From Pseudomonas sp. N040 (GTDB lineage: Bacteria; Pseudomonadota; Gammaproteobacteria; Pseudomonadales; Pseudomonadaceae): a stretch of DNA of 64,000 nt. The notes under the pieces were generated by a model that saw only the letters and a list, made by a program, of their open reading frames with translations, had not been told where the DNA came from and did not search any database. The DNA lies in the NCBI RefSeq assembly GCF_015637705.1, contig NZ_JADOBE010000001.1, positions 496,001 through 560,000 of the forward strand. The letters run 5' to 3'. Made by a program: the position numbers and the translations under genes. Shown here piece after piece: positions 23,137-31,851 of the stretch (positions are counted from its first letter, which is position 1; each line of letters opens with the position of its first letter).

Positions 23137-26046
23137 TCAGCCCAGGTAGACCTGGATATCCACCGCGTCGATCTGCTCCGGCTGCAGGTAGCGCTCGGCG
23201 TACTCGCGGTACACTCCGCTGCGCAGGAACAGCTCGAACAGCTCGGGATCGATGTGCTGGTCCTGCTTCATCGCGCCCATGATCCGGATCGCCTCGGAGA
23301 GCAGCTTGCCCTGCTTGTACGGCCGGTCGATCGCGGTCAGCGCCTCGAAGATGTCGGCAATCGCCATCATCCGTGCCGGCACGCTCATCTGCGCGCGGGT
23401 CAGGCGTTTCGGGTAGCCGCTGCCGTCCATCTTCTCGTGGTGGCCGCCGGCGATTTCCGGGACGTGCTGCAGGTGCCGCGGGAACGGCAGTTTCTCCAGC
23501 ATGATGATGGTCTGGATGATGTGCTCGTTGATCTTGAAGCGTTCCTCCTCCGACAGGGTGCCGCGGCGCACACACAGGTTGTAGAGCTCGCCGCGGTTGT
23601 ACAGGTACTCCGGCACGCTAACCTTGAAACCCCACGGGTTGTCCGCCGCCAGGCGCTCGCGCTCGCGGCGCAGGAACAGGTGCTCGGGCTTGTCGGCCAG
23701 CAGCGCCTCGCTGACCGGCAAGGCCGGCTCGGGGTTGCGCTGCTTGCGCTGGCGCTCCTCGTAGGAAATCCCCAGGCGGTCGGACAGGGTGCGTGTCCAG
23801 CTGCGCCGGGCCAGCGCCTGCAGGCGCTCGAGCTGCTCCGTGGTCATCGACTCGCCGCCCTCGTTGCACTGCGCGACAAAGGCGAAATCGTCATCCAGCT
23901 GGCGCAGCTGTGCCGCCAGCCCGGCCTGCAGCGCGGCGGCATCGCCGCCGGCGGCCAGTGCCTTGAGGCAGGCGATCTCGGCATCACGCTTGAGCACCTC
24001 GAAGCGCATGCGCACCTCGTGGATGCGGTCGTACAGGGTTTCCAGCTTGGTCGCCTTGTCGACCACGTATTCCGGGGTGGTGACCTTGCCGCAGTCGTGC
24101 AGCCAGGCGGCGATGTGCAGCTCTTCCCACTGGTCGTCAGTCAGCTCGAATTCGGCAAACGGGCCTTGCCGTTCGGCGCAAGCGGCGCGCGCCAGCATTT
24201 TGGTCAGCTCCGGCACGCGCTGGCAGTGGCCGCCGGTGTACGGGCTCTTGGAGTCGATGGCGCCGGCAATCAGCTCGATGAACGACTCGAGGAGGACCTT
24301 CTGTTCCTCGATCAGGCGCTGGGTGTTGAGGGCAATCGCGGCGGTGGTGGACAGCGCGCGGACAAACGCCATCAGTTCCTTGCTCAGGCTATGCCGCTGC
24401 TCGTCGACCAGCAGGGCCAGGGCGCCGAGCAGGATGCCATCACGGTTGCGCAGCGGCAGCACCCACAGGGTCAGGCTGTGCGCGATCTCGCGCAGCGCCG
24501 GGAAGAAGGTCTGCAGCTCTTCGACGGACAGCGGGCGTGGCGGCAGCTGTTCGTCGAGGCCCTGCAGCAGCGGATGGCCCAGGTCCTCGCCGGTGACCAG
24601 CACCTGCAGGCCGTGGCCGTCGAGCAGGCTGCCGCGCTGGCGCACCCGCGCCAGTTCGAGGTGGCTGGCATCGGCGTCGGCCAGGTAGATCAGGCTGGCA
24701 TCGGCGCCGGTCACTGCCTGCATCTCGCGCAGCAGGCGCGCGAGCAGGCTGTTGAAGTTGGTTTCGCTGGCCAGCGCGGTGGACAGCTGCAGGAAGCGCT
24801 TGATGGTGCCTTTCATGTTGCCCATGGCCTCGGCCAGGTCGACCACCTCGGCAATCTGCGATTCGACCTCGAGCGCTTCCTCGAAGTCGAAGCGCTGGAT
24901 CTTGCCGGCTTCGCGGGTCAGCCCGGCCAGCGGCCGCGAGGCCAGCCGCGACAGGCCGACGGCGGCGAGAATGCCGAGCAGCAGCAGGCCGCTGACGATG
25001 TAGAGGCCGCGTTGCAGGCTGGCCAGGACTCCGGCGAGTAATTCCGCATGCGGACTGGCAATCCACAGGGTCAGCCGGCTGCCGCCAAACTCCGGCAGGC
25101 TGATCGGCCCGCCTTCCCAGGCATTGCCCTGCGGATCCTCGAAGCTGTTGAAGGTGCCGCCACTGGCGGGGGTTTCGCGCATCAGCGTTTCCAGCATCGG
25201 CAGATCGAAATCACCGATCTGCGGCAGCCGGCCCTGGCCATCGGCGGTCGCGAGCATGGTCGCCGGGCCGAGGTGGGAGCTGAGGACCTGGCCCTCTTCG
25301 TTGAGCAGGACGATGCGTGTGCCGGGGGTGACCTTGCTGGCCATCAGCACCTGGTTGAGCGAGCGCAGGGTGATGTCCAGCCCGGCCACCCCGGCGCCAG
25401 TGCTGGCGGCTTTGGCAAAGGTCAGGCCGGCTTCCCGGGTGCTGGCAAACAGGTACGGTCGGGTCACCTGCAGGCTGCTGCTGTTGCGCGCCTGCATGTA
25501 CCAGTCGCGCTGGCGCGGGTCGAACTGGTAGTCAGGCTTGCCGCGGCGCTCGATCAGGCTCAGGTCCGCGCGGAAAAACAGGTGCTCGCCGAGCATGCCG
25601 CCGTCCTTGCGCTGGATGCTCTGGACGATCCACGCCGTGTCCGCCGGCGGCTGGAACAGCGTCTGCAACTGCGGGTTGTCGCGCCAGCGACGCAGCATGA
25701 AGAAGTCGCCGCTGGCGTAGCCGAAATACATCGAGTTGGCGTTGGGTTGCGCGTCCAGTGCCGTCGCCAGCCACGCCAGGCTGTCCAGCCGCTGCTCCAG
25801 GGAGGTCGCCTGCGCCAGTGGCTGGCGGGCCAGCAGGGCGGTGCTCATGGCTGCCGGGCGGTAGAGGTTCTGCAGTTCGCCGATCGCCTGCTGGCCGATC
25901 AGTGCATAGCGCTGGCCGACTTCGGTGGTAATCAGCCGGCGCGTCTCGATGTACTGGAAGCTGCCGGTAATCGCGGCATAGGCGAGCAGCAGGCCGATGA
26001 ACAGGTAGGAGATGTGCACGGCGAAAGGAATGCGGCGGGAAGGCAC
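23137..26046 (-). CDS. Membrane sensor HD-GYP c-di-GMP phosphodiesterase (Cache-HAMP-GAF-HD-GYP)
   Basis: The GTG at 26046 follows CAGGAG, giving 969 residues. Domain order is TM1 (about 10-28), a periplasmic double-Cache-like sensor (about 35-330, with 'DPRQRDWYMQARNS...VTRPYLFAS' and 'GVAGLDITL'), TM2 (about 345-365), a HAMP-like linker, a GAF domain (about 415-590) and HD-GYP. The HD is in 'WLHDCGK' near residue 648 and the GYP in 'GHHEKMDGSGYPKRL' near 877. About 230 residues separate the two instead of about 60, so the domain carries a large insertion. Catalytic residues look intact, so c-di-GMP hydrolysis is expected. Confidence 0.92.
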   Translation of the reverse strand: MPSRRIPFAVHISYLFIGLLLAYAAITGSFQYIETRRLITTEVGQRYALIGQQAIGELQNLYRPAAMSTALLARQPLAQATSLEQRLDSLAWLATALDAQPNANSMYFGYASGDFFMLRRWRDNPQLQTLFQPPADTAWIVQSIQRKDGGMLGEHLFFRADLSLIERRGKPDYQFDPRQRDWYMQARNSSSLQVTRPYLFASTREAGLTFAKAASTGAGVAGLDITLRSLNQVLMASKVTPGTRIVLLNEEGQVLSSHLGPATMLATADGQGRLPQIGDFDLPMLETLMRETPASGGTFNSFEDPQGNAWEGGPISLPEFGGSRLTLWIASPHAELLAGVLASLQRGLYIVSGLLLLGILAAVGLSRLASRPLAGLTREAGKIQRFDFEEALEVESQIAEVVDLAEAMGNMKGTIKRFLQLSTALASETNFNSLLARLLREMQAVTGADASLIYLADADASHLELARVRQRGSLLDGHGLQVLVTGEDLGHPLLQGLDEQLPPRPLSVEELQTFFPALREIAHSLTLWVLPLRNRDGILLGALALLVDEQRHSLSKELMAFVRALSTTAAIALNTQRLIEEQKVLLESFIELIAGAIDSKSPYTGGHCQRVPELTKMLARAACAERQGPFAEFELTDDQWEELHIAAWLHDCGKVTTPEYVVDKATKLETLYDRIHEVRMRFEVLKRDAEIACLKALAAGGDAAALQAGLAAQLRQLDDDFAFVAQCNEGGESMTTEQLERLQALARRSWTRTLSDRLGISYEERQRKQRNPEPALPVSEALLADKPEHLFLRRERERLAADNPWGFKVSVPEYLYNRGELYNLCVRRGTLSEEERFKINEHIIQTIIMLEKLPFPRHLQHVPEIAGGHHEKMDGSGYPKRLTRAQMSVPARMMAIADIFEALTAIDRPYKQGKLLSEAIRIMGAMKQDQHIDPELFELFLRSGVYREYAERYLQPEQIDAVDIQVYLG

Positions 26047-26138
26047 GGGCGTGCTCCTGGATGCTCACGGTTCCCTTCACTATAGATTCGCCGGGCCGGA
26101 TTGGGCGCCGCTGGCTGCGCGCTCAACCGGCGCGCGGT

Positions 26139-27752
26139 TCAGGCGCTTTTCCAGCCCTTGAGCAGGCGGCCGACCTGATAGCCGCGCCAGCCGAGCATGC
26201 GCGTGGCGGTCATCACGCCGCCCATCAGGGCGCCGCCAACACCGGCGGTGAGCATGTCGGCACCGGTCAGGTAGAGGCCCTTGATCGGCGTTTCGCTATG
26301 AATCCAGTGCTGGTCGAAGCGTTCCACGGTGTGATTGAGGCCATAGATTTCGCCCTGCTCGTTCCACTGGAACCATTCGGTCGACAGCGGCGTGCCGAGT
26401 TCACAGAAGTCCAGCGCGTCGCGCAGCTGCGGGTAAAAGCGGTAGAGGGTTTCCAGCAACTCGGCAGTCAGTTTGGCCTTGAGCGCGTCGTACTCGGCGC
26501 CGCGCTTGCCCCAGGTGCTGCCTTTCCATTGGGCGAACAGGCTGGGCAGGGTCGGCGCGACGATTTCCACCGTGGCCTTGTGCGGGTAGCGGCTATCCCA
26601 GGACGGGTCCTTGGCCGACGGGAAGGAGATGTAGATCATCGGCATCTGCTCGGTCGCGCCGGTTTCGAAGCGGATGGTATTGGCGTCATGGTCGGCGCCC
26701 GGGTAGACCCAGTAGTTGGTTTTGGGCAGGCCCAGTTCGGCGGCGCTGCCCTTGAAGCCGGCATACAGGCACAGGCTGGCGGCGGACAGCTCGACCTGCT
26801 GCAGCGGTGCCAGCAAGCCCCTGGCTTCGGCAATTTCGCGTGGCAGCAGGCGCGTGTAAGTAGGAACCAGCCCGGCACCACTGACGATCTGCGGCGCGCG
26901 CAGCTCGACATCGTCCTTGTGCAAACGTACGCCGACGGCGCGGCCGTTCTCGATGATGATTTCCCTGACCCCGGCGTAGGTGAACACGTTGCCGCCAGCG
27001 GCTTCGATCACCGGGATGATGGTCGCCGCCATCTGTGCTGCGCCACCCACCGGGTAGCTGCCGCCGGCCAGATAATGCTTGGCGACCATGGCATGCATGA
27101 CGAACGCCGACTGCGCCGGCGGCAGGCCGTAGTCACCCCACTGGCCGGTGAGCACGCCGATCAGCTGTTCATTCTGTGTCAGGCCTTCGAGTACTTCACG
27201 GGTGGTCTGGAAAAAGTAGTCCGGCAACAGGCGTCGGCGCAGCTTGCTGTAGAGCACGCCCAGCCGCCGTGGCAGGGCCTGGCCGACGAAGAACTTGGGT
27301 ACCTTGGCGCTGACCTCGCCGAGCAGTTCGATATAGCGGTCGATGGCCACGGCTTCTTCGGGGAACTGGTGCTTGAGCGCGGCCTTGAGCTGGTCGCGAC
27401 CCGCCACATAGTCGAAGGTCAGATCGCCGAGGATGATGCGGTCAAAGTGATCATCCATCGGCTCCCACTTGAGCTGGTTGTCGGAGATCACGTCGAACAC
27501 CCGGCGCAGCACGGTCCAGGGTTTGTGCACCTCGCCGATGTAGTGCACGCCGACATCCCACTCGTAGCCACTGTTCTCGTAGGCATGGGTGTAGCCGCCT
27601 GCGGTGTAGTGCTGCTCCAGCACGCACACGCGTTTGCCCAGCCGCGCCAGCAGGGCGGCAGTGGTCAGGCCGCCGATGCCGGAGCCGATGATGATGGCGT
27701 CGTAGTCGTTGCGGGCCAGGCGGGGACGGAAGCGGGTGCCGGTTCTTTTCAC
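26139..27752 (-). CDS. Phytoene-desaturase/retinol-saturase-like FAD oxidoreductase
   Basis: I chose the GTG at 27752 because GGAG lies 6 bases upstream and the FAD motif follows soon after; a longer frame to 27881 overlaps the operators. The 537-residue product opens with 'YDAIIIGSGIGGLTTAALLARLGKRVCVLEQH' (Rossmann fold, FAD) and then 'AGGYTHAYENSGYEWDVGVHYIG'. It ends with 'GLYLTGADMLTAGVGGALMGGVMTA', the CrtI-family FAD-binding tail. The family covers carotenoid desaturases and all-trans-retinol 13,14-reductase. No carotenoid genes are nearby, so a lipid or isoprenoid C=C reaction is only a guess. It is divergent from padR. Confidence 0.85.
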   Translation of the reverse strand: MKRTGTRFRPRLARNDYDAIIIGSGIGGLTTAALLARLGKRVCVLEQHYTAGGYTHAYENSGYEWDVGVHYIGEVHKPWTVLRRVFDVISDNQLKWEPMDDHFDRIILGDLTFDYVAGRDQLKAALKHQFPEEAVAIDRYIELLGEVSAKVPKFFVGQALPRRLGVLYSKLRRRLLPDYFFQTTREVLEGLTQNEQLIGVLTGQWGDYGLPPAQSAFVMHAMVAKHYLAGGSYPVGGAAQMAATIIPVIEAAGGNVFTYAGVREIIIENGRAVGVRLHKDDVELRAPQIVSGAGLVPTYTRLLPREIAEARGLLAPLQQVELSAASLCLYAGFKGSAAELGLPKTNYWVYPGADHDANTIRFETGATEQMPMIYISFPSAKDPSWDSRYPHKATVEIVAPTLPSLFAQWKGSTWGKRGAEYDALKAKLTAELLETLYRFYPQLRDALDFCELGTPLSTEWFQWNEQGEIYGLNHTVERFDQHWIHSETPIKGLYLTGADMLTAGVGGALMGGVMTATRMLGWRGYQVGRLLKGWKSA

Positions 27753-27775
27753 GGGATACTCCAGGGCGAACTGTA

Positions 27776-27793
27776 TATGCAATATTTTGCATA
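27776..27793. promoter_or_regulatory. Putative PadR operator 1
   Basis: TATGCAA-TATT-TTGCATA is an 18-base dyad with perfect 7-base arms. It shares ATGCAA-N4-TTGCAT with the palindrome at 27814-27829 and lies 23 bases upstream of the flavoprotein start. It probably overlaps that gene's promoter or 5' UTR. Confidence 0.7.
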
Positions 27794-27813
27794 TTGCCTG
27801 CCTGCTCAGGCTA

Positions 27814-27829
27814 ATGCAACTAGTTGCAT
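27814..27829. promoter_or_regulatory. Putative PadR operator 2
   Basis: ATGCAACTAGTTGCAT is a perfect 16-base palindrome with the same ATGCAA-N4-TTGCAT layout as operator 1. The centres are 37 bases apart. It lies 41 bases upstream of the padR-type ATG, which suggests autoregulation together with control of the divergent gene. Confidence 0.72.
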
Positions 27830-27870
27830 AGTGCGTATACTGCCGCGGTCTTCCTGCACGGCGCTTATCC

Positions 27871-28404
27871 ATGTCCCTCAAGCACGCAATCCTGATCCTG
27901 CTGGAAAGCCAGCCCGGCAGCGGCTACGACCTGGCCAAGCGCTTCAAGGAGGGCCTCGGCTACTTCTGGAACGCCAAGCACCAGCAGATCTACCAGGAGC
28001 TGAAGAAGCTCAGCGCGGCGGGCTGGCTGGACTGCGAGGCGCAGGCGCAGGACAGTCGGCCGGACAAGAAGGTCTACCGCCTGACCGCGGCCGGGCATGC
28101 CGAGCTGCTGCGCTGGCTGGACGCGCCGGTGCAGCCGAACCGGATCAACGATGCCCTGCTGGTCAAGCTGTTCGGTGGCGCGCACACCAGCACGGCCAAC
28201 CTGCGTGCGGAAATGGACCGGCACCTGGCGGTGCACCGCAAGACCCTCGACAGCCTGCTGGCCATCGAGCAGGCCTACCTGGCCCTGCCTGACGCGCAGC
28301 GCGCCGCCTGGCGCCTGCCCTACCTGACCCTGCGCCGAGGCATTCTCGGCGAGCAGGCCTGGCTGGCCTGGGCCGCCGAAGCGCAGCAGGTGCTGGCCGA
28401 GTAG
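27871..28404 (+). CDS. PadR-family transcriptional regulator
   Basis: The 177-residue product has an N-terminal winged helix ('LKHAILILLESQPGSGYDLAKRFKEGLGYFWNAKHQQIYQELKKLSAAGWL', in which 'YFWNAKHQQIY' is the PadR recognition-helix hallmark). The wing is 'RPDKKVYRLTAAGHAEL..WL', and a C-terminal helical dimerisation/effector domain follows (about 95-177). PadR proteins repress neighbours until a small hydrophobic or phenolic ligand binds. Two ATGCAA-N4-TTGCAT palindromes fill the short gap to the divergent flavoprotein gene, and that gene is the most likely target. Confidence 0.93.
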   Translation: MSLKHAILILLESQPGSGYDLAKRFKEGLGYFWNAKHQQIYQELKKLSAAGWLDCEAQAQDSRPDKKVYRLTAAGHAELLRWLDAPVQPNRINDALLVKLFGGAHTSTANLRAEMDRHLAVHRKTLDSLLAIEQAYLALPDAQRAAWRLPYLTLRRGILGEQAWLAWAAEAQQVLAE

Positions 28405-28554
28405 CTCGTGCAGGCTTATTCGCCTCCAGCGGCTTGGCCTAACGGCGAATGAGCCTGCGTGCTGATCCGGTCTGTGGCGGATTCACCCCATCGAATTGAG
28501 CACCGGCGGAGCGCTGTTTCACTACAGTGTTGGCAAAGTTTCGGGAGAATGCGC

Positions 28555-30282
28555 GTGGACGTTGATCTGATCATCCGCAATGGCCGTCTGTTTGACGGCA
28601 GCCAGGCTCCTTCACGCACGGCCGATCTGCTGATCGATCAGGGCCGGGTGCTGAAGATCGAGGCGCAGAGCAGCGCGCGCGGCCGTCGCGAAATCGACGC
28701 CAGCGGCCAGTGGGTAATGCCCGGCGCCATCGATATCCACACCCACTACGATGCCGAGGTGGAAGTCGCCCCCGGCCTGCTGGAATCCCTGCAGCACGGC
28801 GTGACCAGCCTGATCTTCGGCAACTGTTCGTTGTCGCTGGCGCTGGGTAATGCCGAGGACATGATCGACCTGTTCGCGCGGGTGGAAAATCTGCCGCGCG
28901 AGACGCTGGCCAAGTGGTTGGATGGCAAGGTCGACTGGAAAACGCCGGGGCAGTACTACGAGCATCTGGAGACGCTGCCGCTGGGGCCGAATATCGCCAG
29001 CCTGATGGGCCACTCCAACCTGCGCCTGGCGGTGCTCGGCAAGGCCCGCAGCCTGAAGCCGACGCGCCTGGACTGGGGCGAGAAGAATGCCCTGCGCAGC
29101 CTGACCCATGAAGCCATGGAGGCCGGGTTCCTCGGCCTGAGCATCGACATGCTGCAGTGGCACCGCTGGAAAGGCTTCAAGTACAACGGTGCCTCGGCGC
29201 CGTCGCACTACGCGCGGATGAGCGAGTTCCGCCTGCTCGCCGATGTGCTGCGCCAGCACGACCGCGTGCTGCAAGCCACGCCGGATGCGGGGCGGCGGTA
29301 TCTGGTACCCATGCTCGCGTTGCTCAGCCATGGCATCGGCCGGGCGCCACTGCGCATGAGCATGCTCACCAGCCTGGACTTCACCAACAACCGCCGCCTC
29401 GGGCCGATGACGCGCCGGCTGGCCAGCGTGATCAACGACGGGCTGAACGGGAATCTGCGCTTCCAGTCACTGGCGGTGCCCTTCGAGCTGTGGAGCGACG
29501 GCTGCAACACCCCGGTGTTCGAGGAGATGCAGGCCAGCGCCTGCCTGATGAATGCCGACAGCGCCGCCCAGCGCCAGCTGCTGTATCGCGACAGCGACTG
29601 GCGCAAGCAACTGCGCGGCGAATGGCTGAGCCGCTTCGGTGCGAGCTTTCACAAGGATCTGGCGCAGATGCGGATCGTCGGCTGCCCGGATGCCTCGCTG
29701 GTCGGCCACAGCTTTGCCGACATCGCCCTGCGCCGCGGGCAGGCGGCGGTCGATACCTTCCTCGACCTGATCAGCGAGTTCGACGAAAACATCCGCTGGC
29801 ACTCGGTGATCGCCAACGACCGCCCGGCCGAAATGCGCCGTTACCTGCAGCACCCGTATATCCAGCTCGGTTTCTCCGACGCCGGCGCGCACAACCGCAA
29901 TCTGGCGTTCCAGAATTCGCACCTGTGGTTCCTGCGTGACTGCCTGCTCAACAGCGATGCACTGCCGCTGGAAAAAGCCGTGTGGCGCATCACCGGCGAA
30001 CTGGCCGACTGGTTCGGGCTGGATGCCGGCTATCTGCGCGAAGGCCGGGTGGCCGATGTGCTGGTGCTCAACCCGGAAGCACTGAAAACCGATCTGGGCG
30101 GCCCGCAGGAAACCACCGACCCGCGCTTTGACGGCGCCATGCGCATGGTCACCCGCTCCGGGCGCACTGTGCAGCAGGTCATCGTTGGCGGTCAGGTGCT
30201 GCTCGACCAGGGCCGGCCGCACGCCGAATTCGAGCAGCGCCGCTTCGGCCGCCTGCTGCGCAGCACCCACAAAAAACCGTAG
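28555..30282 (+). CDS. N-acyl-D-amino-acid deacylase-like amidohydrolase
   Basis: I chose the GTG at 28555: GGGAGA lies 6 bases upstream, whereas it directly abuts the alternative ATG at 28549. The 575-residue product opens with the beta-sandwich 'DLIIRNGRLFDGSQAPSRTADLLIDQGRVLKIE', then 'MPGAIDIHTHYDAEVEVAPGL' (metal-binding HxH). 'HGVTSLIFGNCSLSLA' has the Cys typical of D-aminoacylase-type enzymes. Later come 'GHSNLRLAVLG', 'SDAGAHN' and the tail 'GYLREGRVADVLVLNPEAL'. It probably hydrolyses an amide or cyclic amide using bound zinc. The substrate is unknown; it follows padR by 150 bases on the same strand. Confidence 0.85.
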   Translation: MDVDLIIRNGRLFDGSQAPSRTADLLIDQGRVLKIEAQSSARGRREIDASGQWVMPGAIDIHTHYDAEVEVAPGLLESLQHGVTSLIFGNCSLSLALGNAEDMIDLFARVENLPRETLAKWLDGKVDWKTPGQYYEHLETLPLGPNIASLMGHSNLRLAVLGKARSLKPTRLDWGEKNALRSLTHEAMEAGFLGLSIDMLQWHRWKGFKYNGASAPSHYARMSEFRLLADVLRQHDRVLQATPDAGRRYLVPMLALLSHGIGRAPLRMSMLTSLDFTNNRRLGPMTRRLASVINDGLNGNLRFQSLAVPFELWSDGCNTPVFEEMQASACLMNADSAAQRQLLYRDSDWRKQLRGEWLSRFGASFHKDLAQMRIVGCPDASLVGHSFADIALRRGQAAVDTFLDLISEFDENIRWHSVIANDRPAEMRRYLQHPYIQLGFSDAGAHNRNLAFQNSHLWFLRDCLLNSDALPLEKAVWRITGELADWFGLDAGYLREGRVADVLVLNPEALKTDLGGPQETTDPRFDGAMRMVTRSGRTVQQVIVGGQVLLDQGRPHAEFEQRRFGRLLRSTHKKP

Positions 30283-30354
30283 GCTGGACATCTCGCGCAG
30301 CGAATGTCCACCAAGCCTGCCGGTGGAAAAGGCCATGCCGTTTTCCACCCTACG
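30280..30354. repeat. REP-type repeat between the two hydrolase genes
   Basis: CGTAGGCTGGACATCTCGCG... and the return GAATGTCCACC are followed by GGTGGAAAAGGC and GCCGTTTTCCACCCTACG. The outer ends CGTAG/CTACG are inverted. It starts at the stop of the amidohydrolase gene (30280-30282). Same family as 2491-2531 and 14449-14530. Confidence 0.65.
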
Positions 30355-30381
30355 AATATTCGCGATAACAAGGAGGGCGGA

Positions 30382-31281
30382 GTGATAGACACCTTGCAGC
30401 ACTGGAAGAACAGCGGGCGCTTTCTCGACTGGCAGGGGCAGCAGCTGTTTATCGTCGACAGCGCCGATCACGACCAGACAGCCAGCGAGAAGCCGGTCTT
30501 GCTGCTGGTCCACGGCTACCCGACGTCGACCTGGGATTTCAGCCACCTGTGGCCGCAACTGTCTGCCCGCTTCCGTGTCATCGGCGCCGACCTGCTCGGC
30601 CTCGGCTTCAGCAGCAAACCGCGGCCGCACCATTACTGCATGGCCGAACAGGCCGACCTGATGGAATTCGTCCTGCAGCAAGCCGGCGTGCAGCAATGCC
30701 ACGTGCTGGCTCACGATTACGGTGACACCGTCACGCAGGAACTGTTGGCCCGTGATCTCGAGCGGGCGCAGTCACGCTACCAGTCGGTGATCCTGCTCAA
30801 CGGCGGGCTGTTCCCGGAAACCCACCACGCGCGGACCATGCAAAAACTCATGGCCAGCCCGCTCGGTCCGTTGCTGGCGTACCTGACCAGCCGCAGGAAG
30901 CTGCTCGGTACCTTCAGTTCGGTATTCGGCCGCGCCACGCAGCCGGATGCAGCCACGCTGGAAGCGGTCTGGCAACTGGTCAACACCAACCACGGGCTGC
31001 ACGCGTTACCGCCGCTGCTCGGCTACATGGCCGAGCGCCGCCAGCACCGCGAGCGCTGGGTTAACGCATTGCGCCAGGCGCGCATGCCGCTGGCACTGGT
31101 CAACGGCAGCGCCGACCCGGTGTCCGGCGCGCACATGGTCGCGCGTTTTCGCGAAGTGGTCGGCACGCAACATTTCATCCGCGAACTGCCGGGCATCGGC
31201 CATTACCCGCAGCTGGAGGCACCGCAGGCGGTGCTCGAGGCTTGTGTCGAATTCTGGCGAGGCATTGGGCTGGCGGCGTAA
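30382..31281 (+). CDS. Alpha/beta hydrolase, Asp-nucleophile type (haloalkane dehalogenase/epoxide hydrolase-like)
   Basis: The GTG at 30382 has AGGAGG (30371-30376) upstream; a longer frame begins inside the repeat. The 299-residue product shows the oxyanion motif 'VHGYPTSTWDF', 'IGADLLGLGFSSKP', and the nucleophile elbow 'LAHDYGDTVTQEL', where the residue is Asp, as in haloalkane dehalogenases and epoxide hydrolases. The C-terminal His lies in 'GIGHYPQLEAP'. It is also similar in pattern to MEST-type hydrolases. It follows the amidohydrolase by 100 bases on the same strand. Confidence 0.85.
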   Translation: MIDTLQHWKNSGRFLDWQGQQLFIVDSADHDQTASEKPVLLLVHGYPTSTWDFSHLWPQLSARFRVIGADLLGLGFSSKPRPHHYCMAEQADLMEFVLQQAGVQQCHVLAHDYGDTVTQELLARDLERAQSRYQSVILLNGGLFPETHHARTMQKLMASPLGPLLAYLTSRRKLLGTFSSVFGRATQPDAATLEAVWQLVNTNHGLHALPPLLGYMAERRQHRERWVNALRQARMPLALVNGSADPVSGAHMVARFREVVGTQHFIRELPGIGHYPQLEAPQAVLEACVEFWRGIGLAA

Positions 31282-31388
31282 CCCAGCGCGGGTAACAGGC
31301 ATGAGCGTCCGCCGCCGGGTATCGCCATGCGCCACCCATCCTGCGAGCTACGGGTGTTGCCCAGGCCGGCCAGGCACCACTGGCGGCC

Positions 31389-31838
31389 TCATTCGGCGGG
31401 GATTTCGGCCTCCACCAGCTGCGCCAGCAGCACCAGCGAGTCCTGCCAGCCGAGGTAACACATCTCGACCGGTATCACGGCTGGAATGCCCTCCTGCACG
31501 ATGTTCAGCTCCGTGCCGCAGGATACTGCCTTGAGTTCGATGGTCGTCTGCATCACGCCCGCCAGGTTCGGGTCATCGAACGTCTCCCGGTAGCGCAGCC
31601 GCGCGCCCGCCACCAGCTCCAGATACTCGCCGCCGAAGGCGTGAACCTGGCCGTTGCCGAAGTGGGTGAAGGACATCCTGAAGGTGCCGCCAACCCGCGC
31701 ATCGAGCTGCTGCACGCTGGCGGTGAAGCCGTGCGGCGGCAGCCACTTGGCCAGCGCCTCGGGATTGAGGAAAGCGCGATAGACGCGCTCGGCCGGTGCC
31801 CGCAGGACACGGTGAAAACGTACGGTTCCGCTGCTCAT
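31389..31838 (-). CDS. SRPBCC (AHSA1/START-like) protein
   Basis: The ATG at 31838 has GGAG upstream, and 149 residues follow. The pattern 'FHRVLRAPAERVYRAFLNPEALAKWLPPHGF', 'GGTFRMSFTHFGNGQVHAFGGEYLELVAGARLRY' and the last helix 'GWQDSLVLLAQLVEAEIP' define the AHSA1 branch of the helix-grip fold, which binds hydrophobic ligands or partner proteins. The gene lies 13 bases after the GFA gene on the same strand, so the two are probably one transcript. Confidence 0.9.
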   Translation of the reverse strand: MSSGTVRFHRVLRAPAERVYRAFLNPEALAKWLPPHGFTASVQQLDARVGGTFRMSFTHFGNGQVHAFGGEYLELVAGARLRYRETFDDPNLAGVMQTTIELKAVSCGTELNIVQEGIPAVIPVEMCYLGWQDSLVLLAQLVEAEIPAE

Positions 31839-31851
31839 CGGGGGTACTCCG

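Noticed and set aside
23110..25041. 643-residue plus-strand frame opposite the HD-GYP gene
   Set aside because: The minus strand carries clear HD-GYP, GAF and Cache motifs. The plus frame is the usual Ala/Gln/Leu/Arg-rich mirror product.
26061..28292. 743-residue plus-strand frame spanning the flavoprotein and padR start
   Set aside because: It is antisense to a gene with an intact FAD motif and then runs out of frame through padR. There is no family match along its length.
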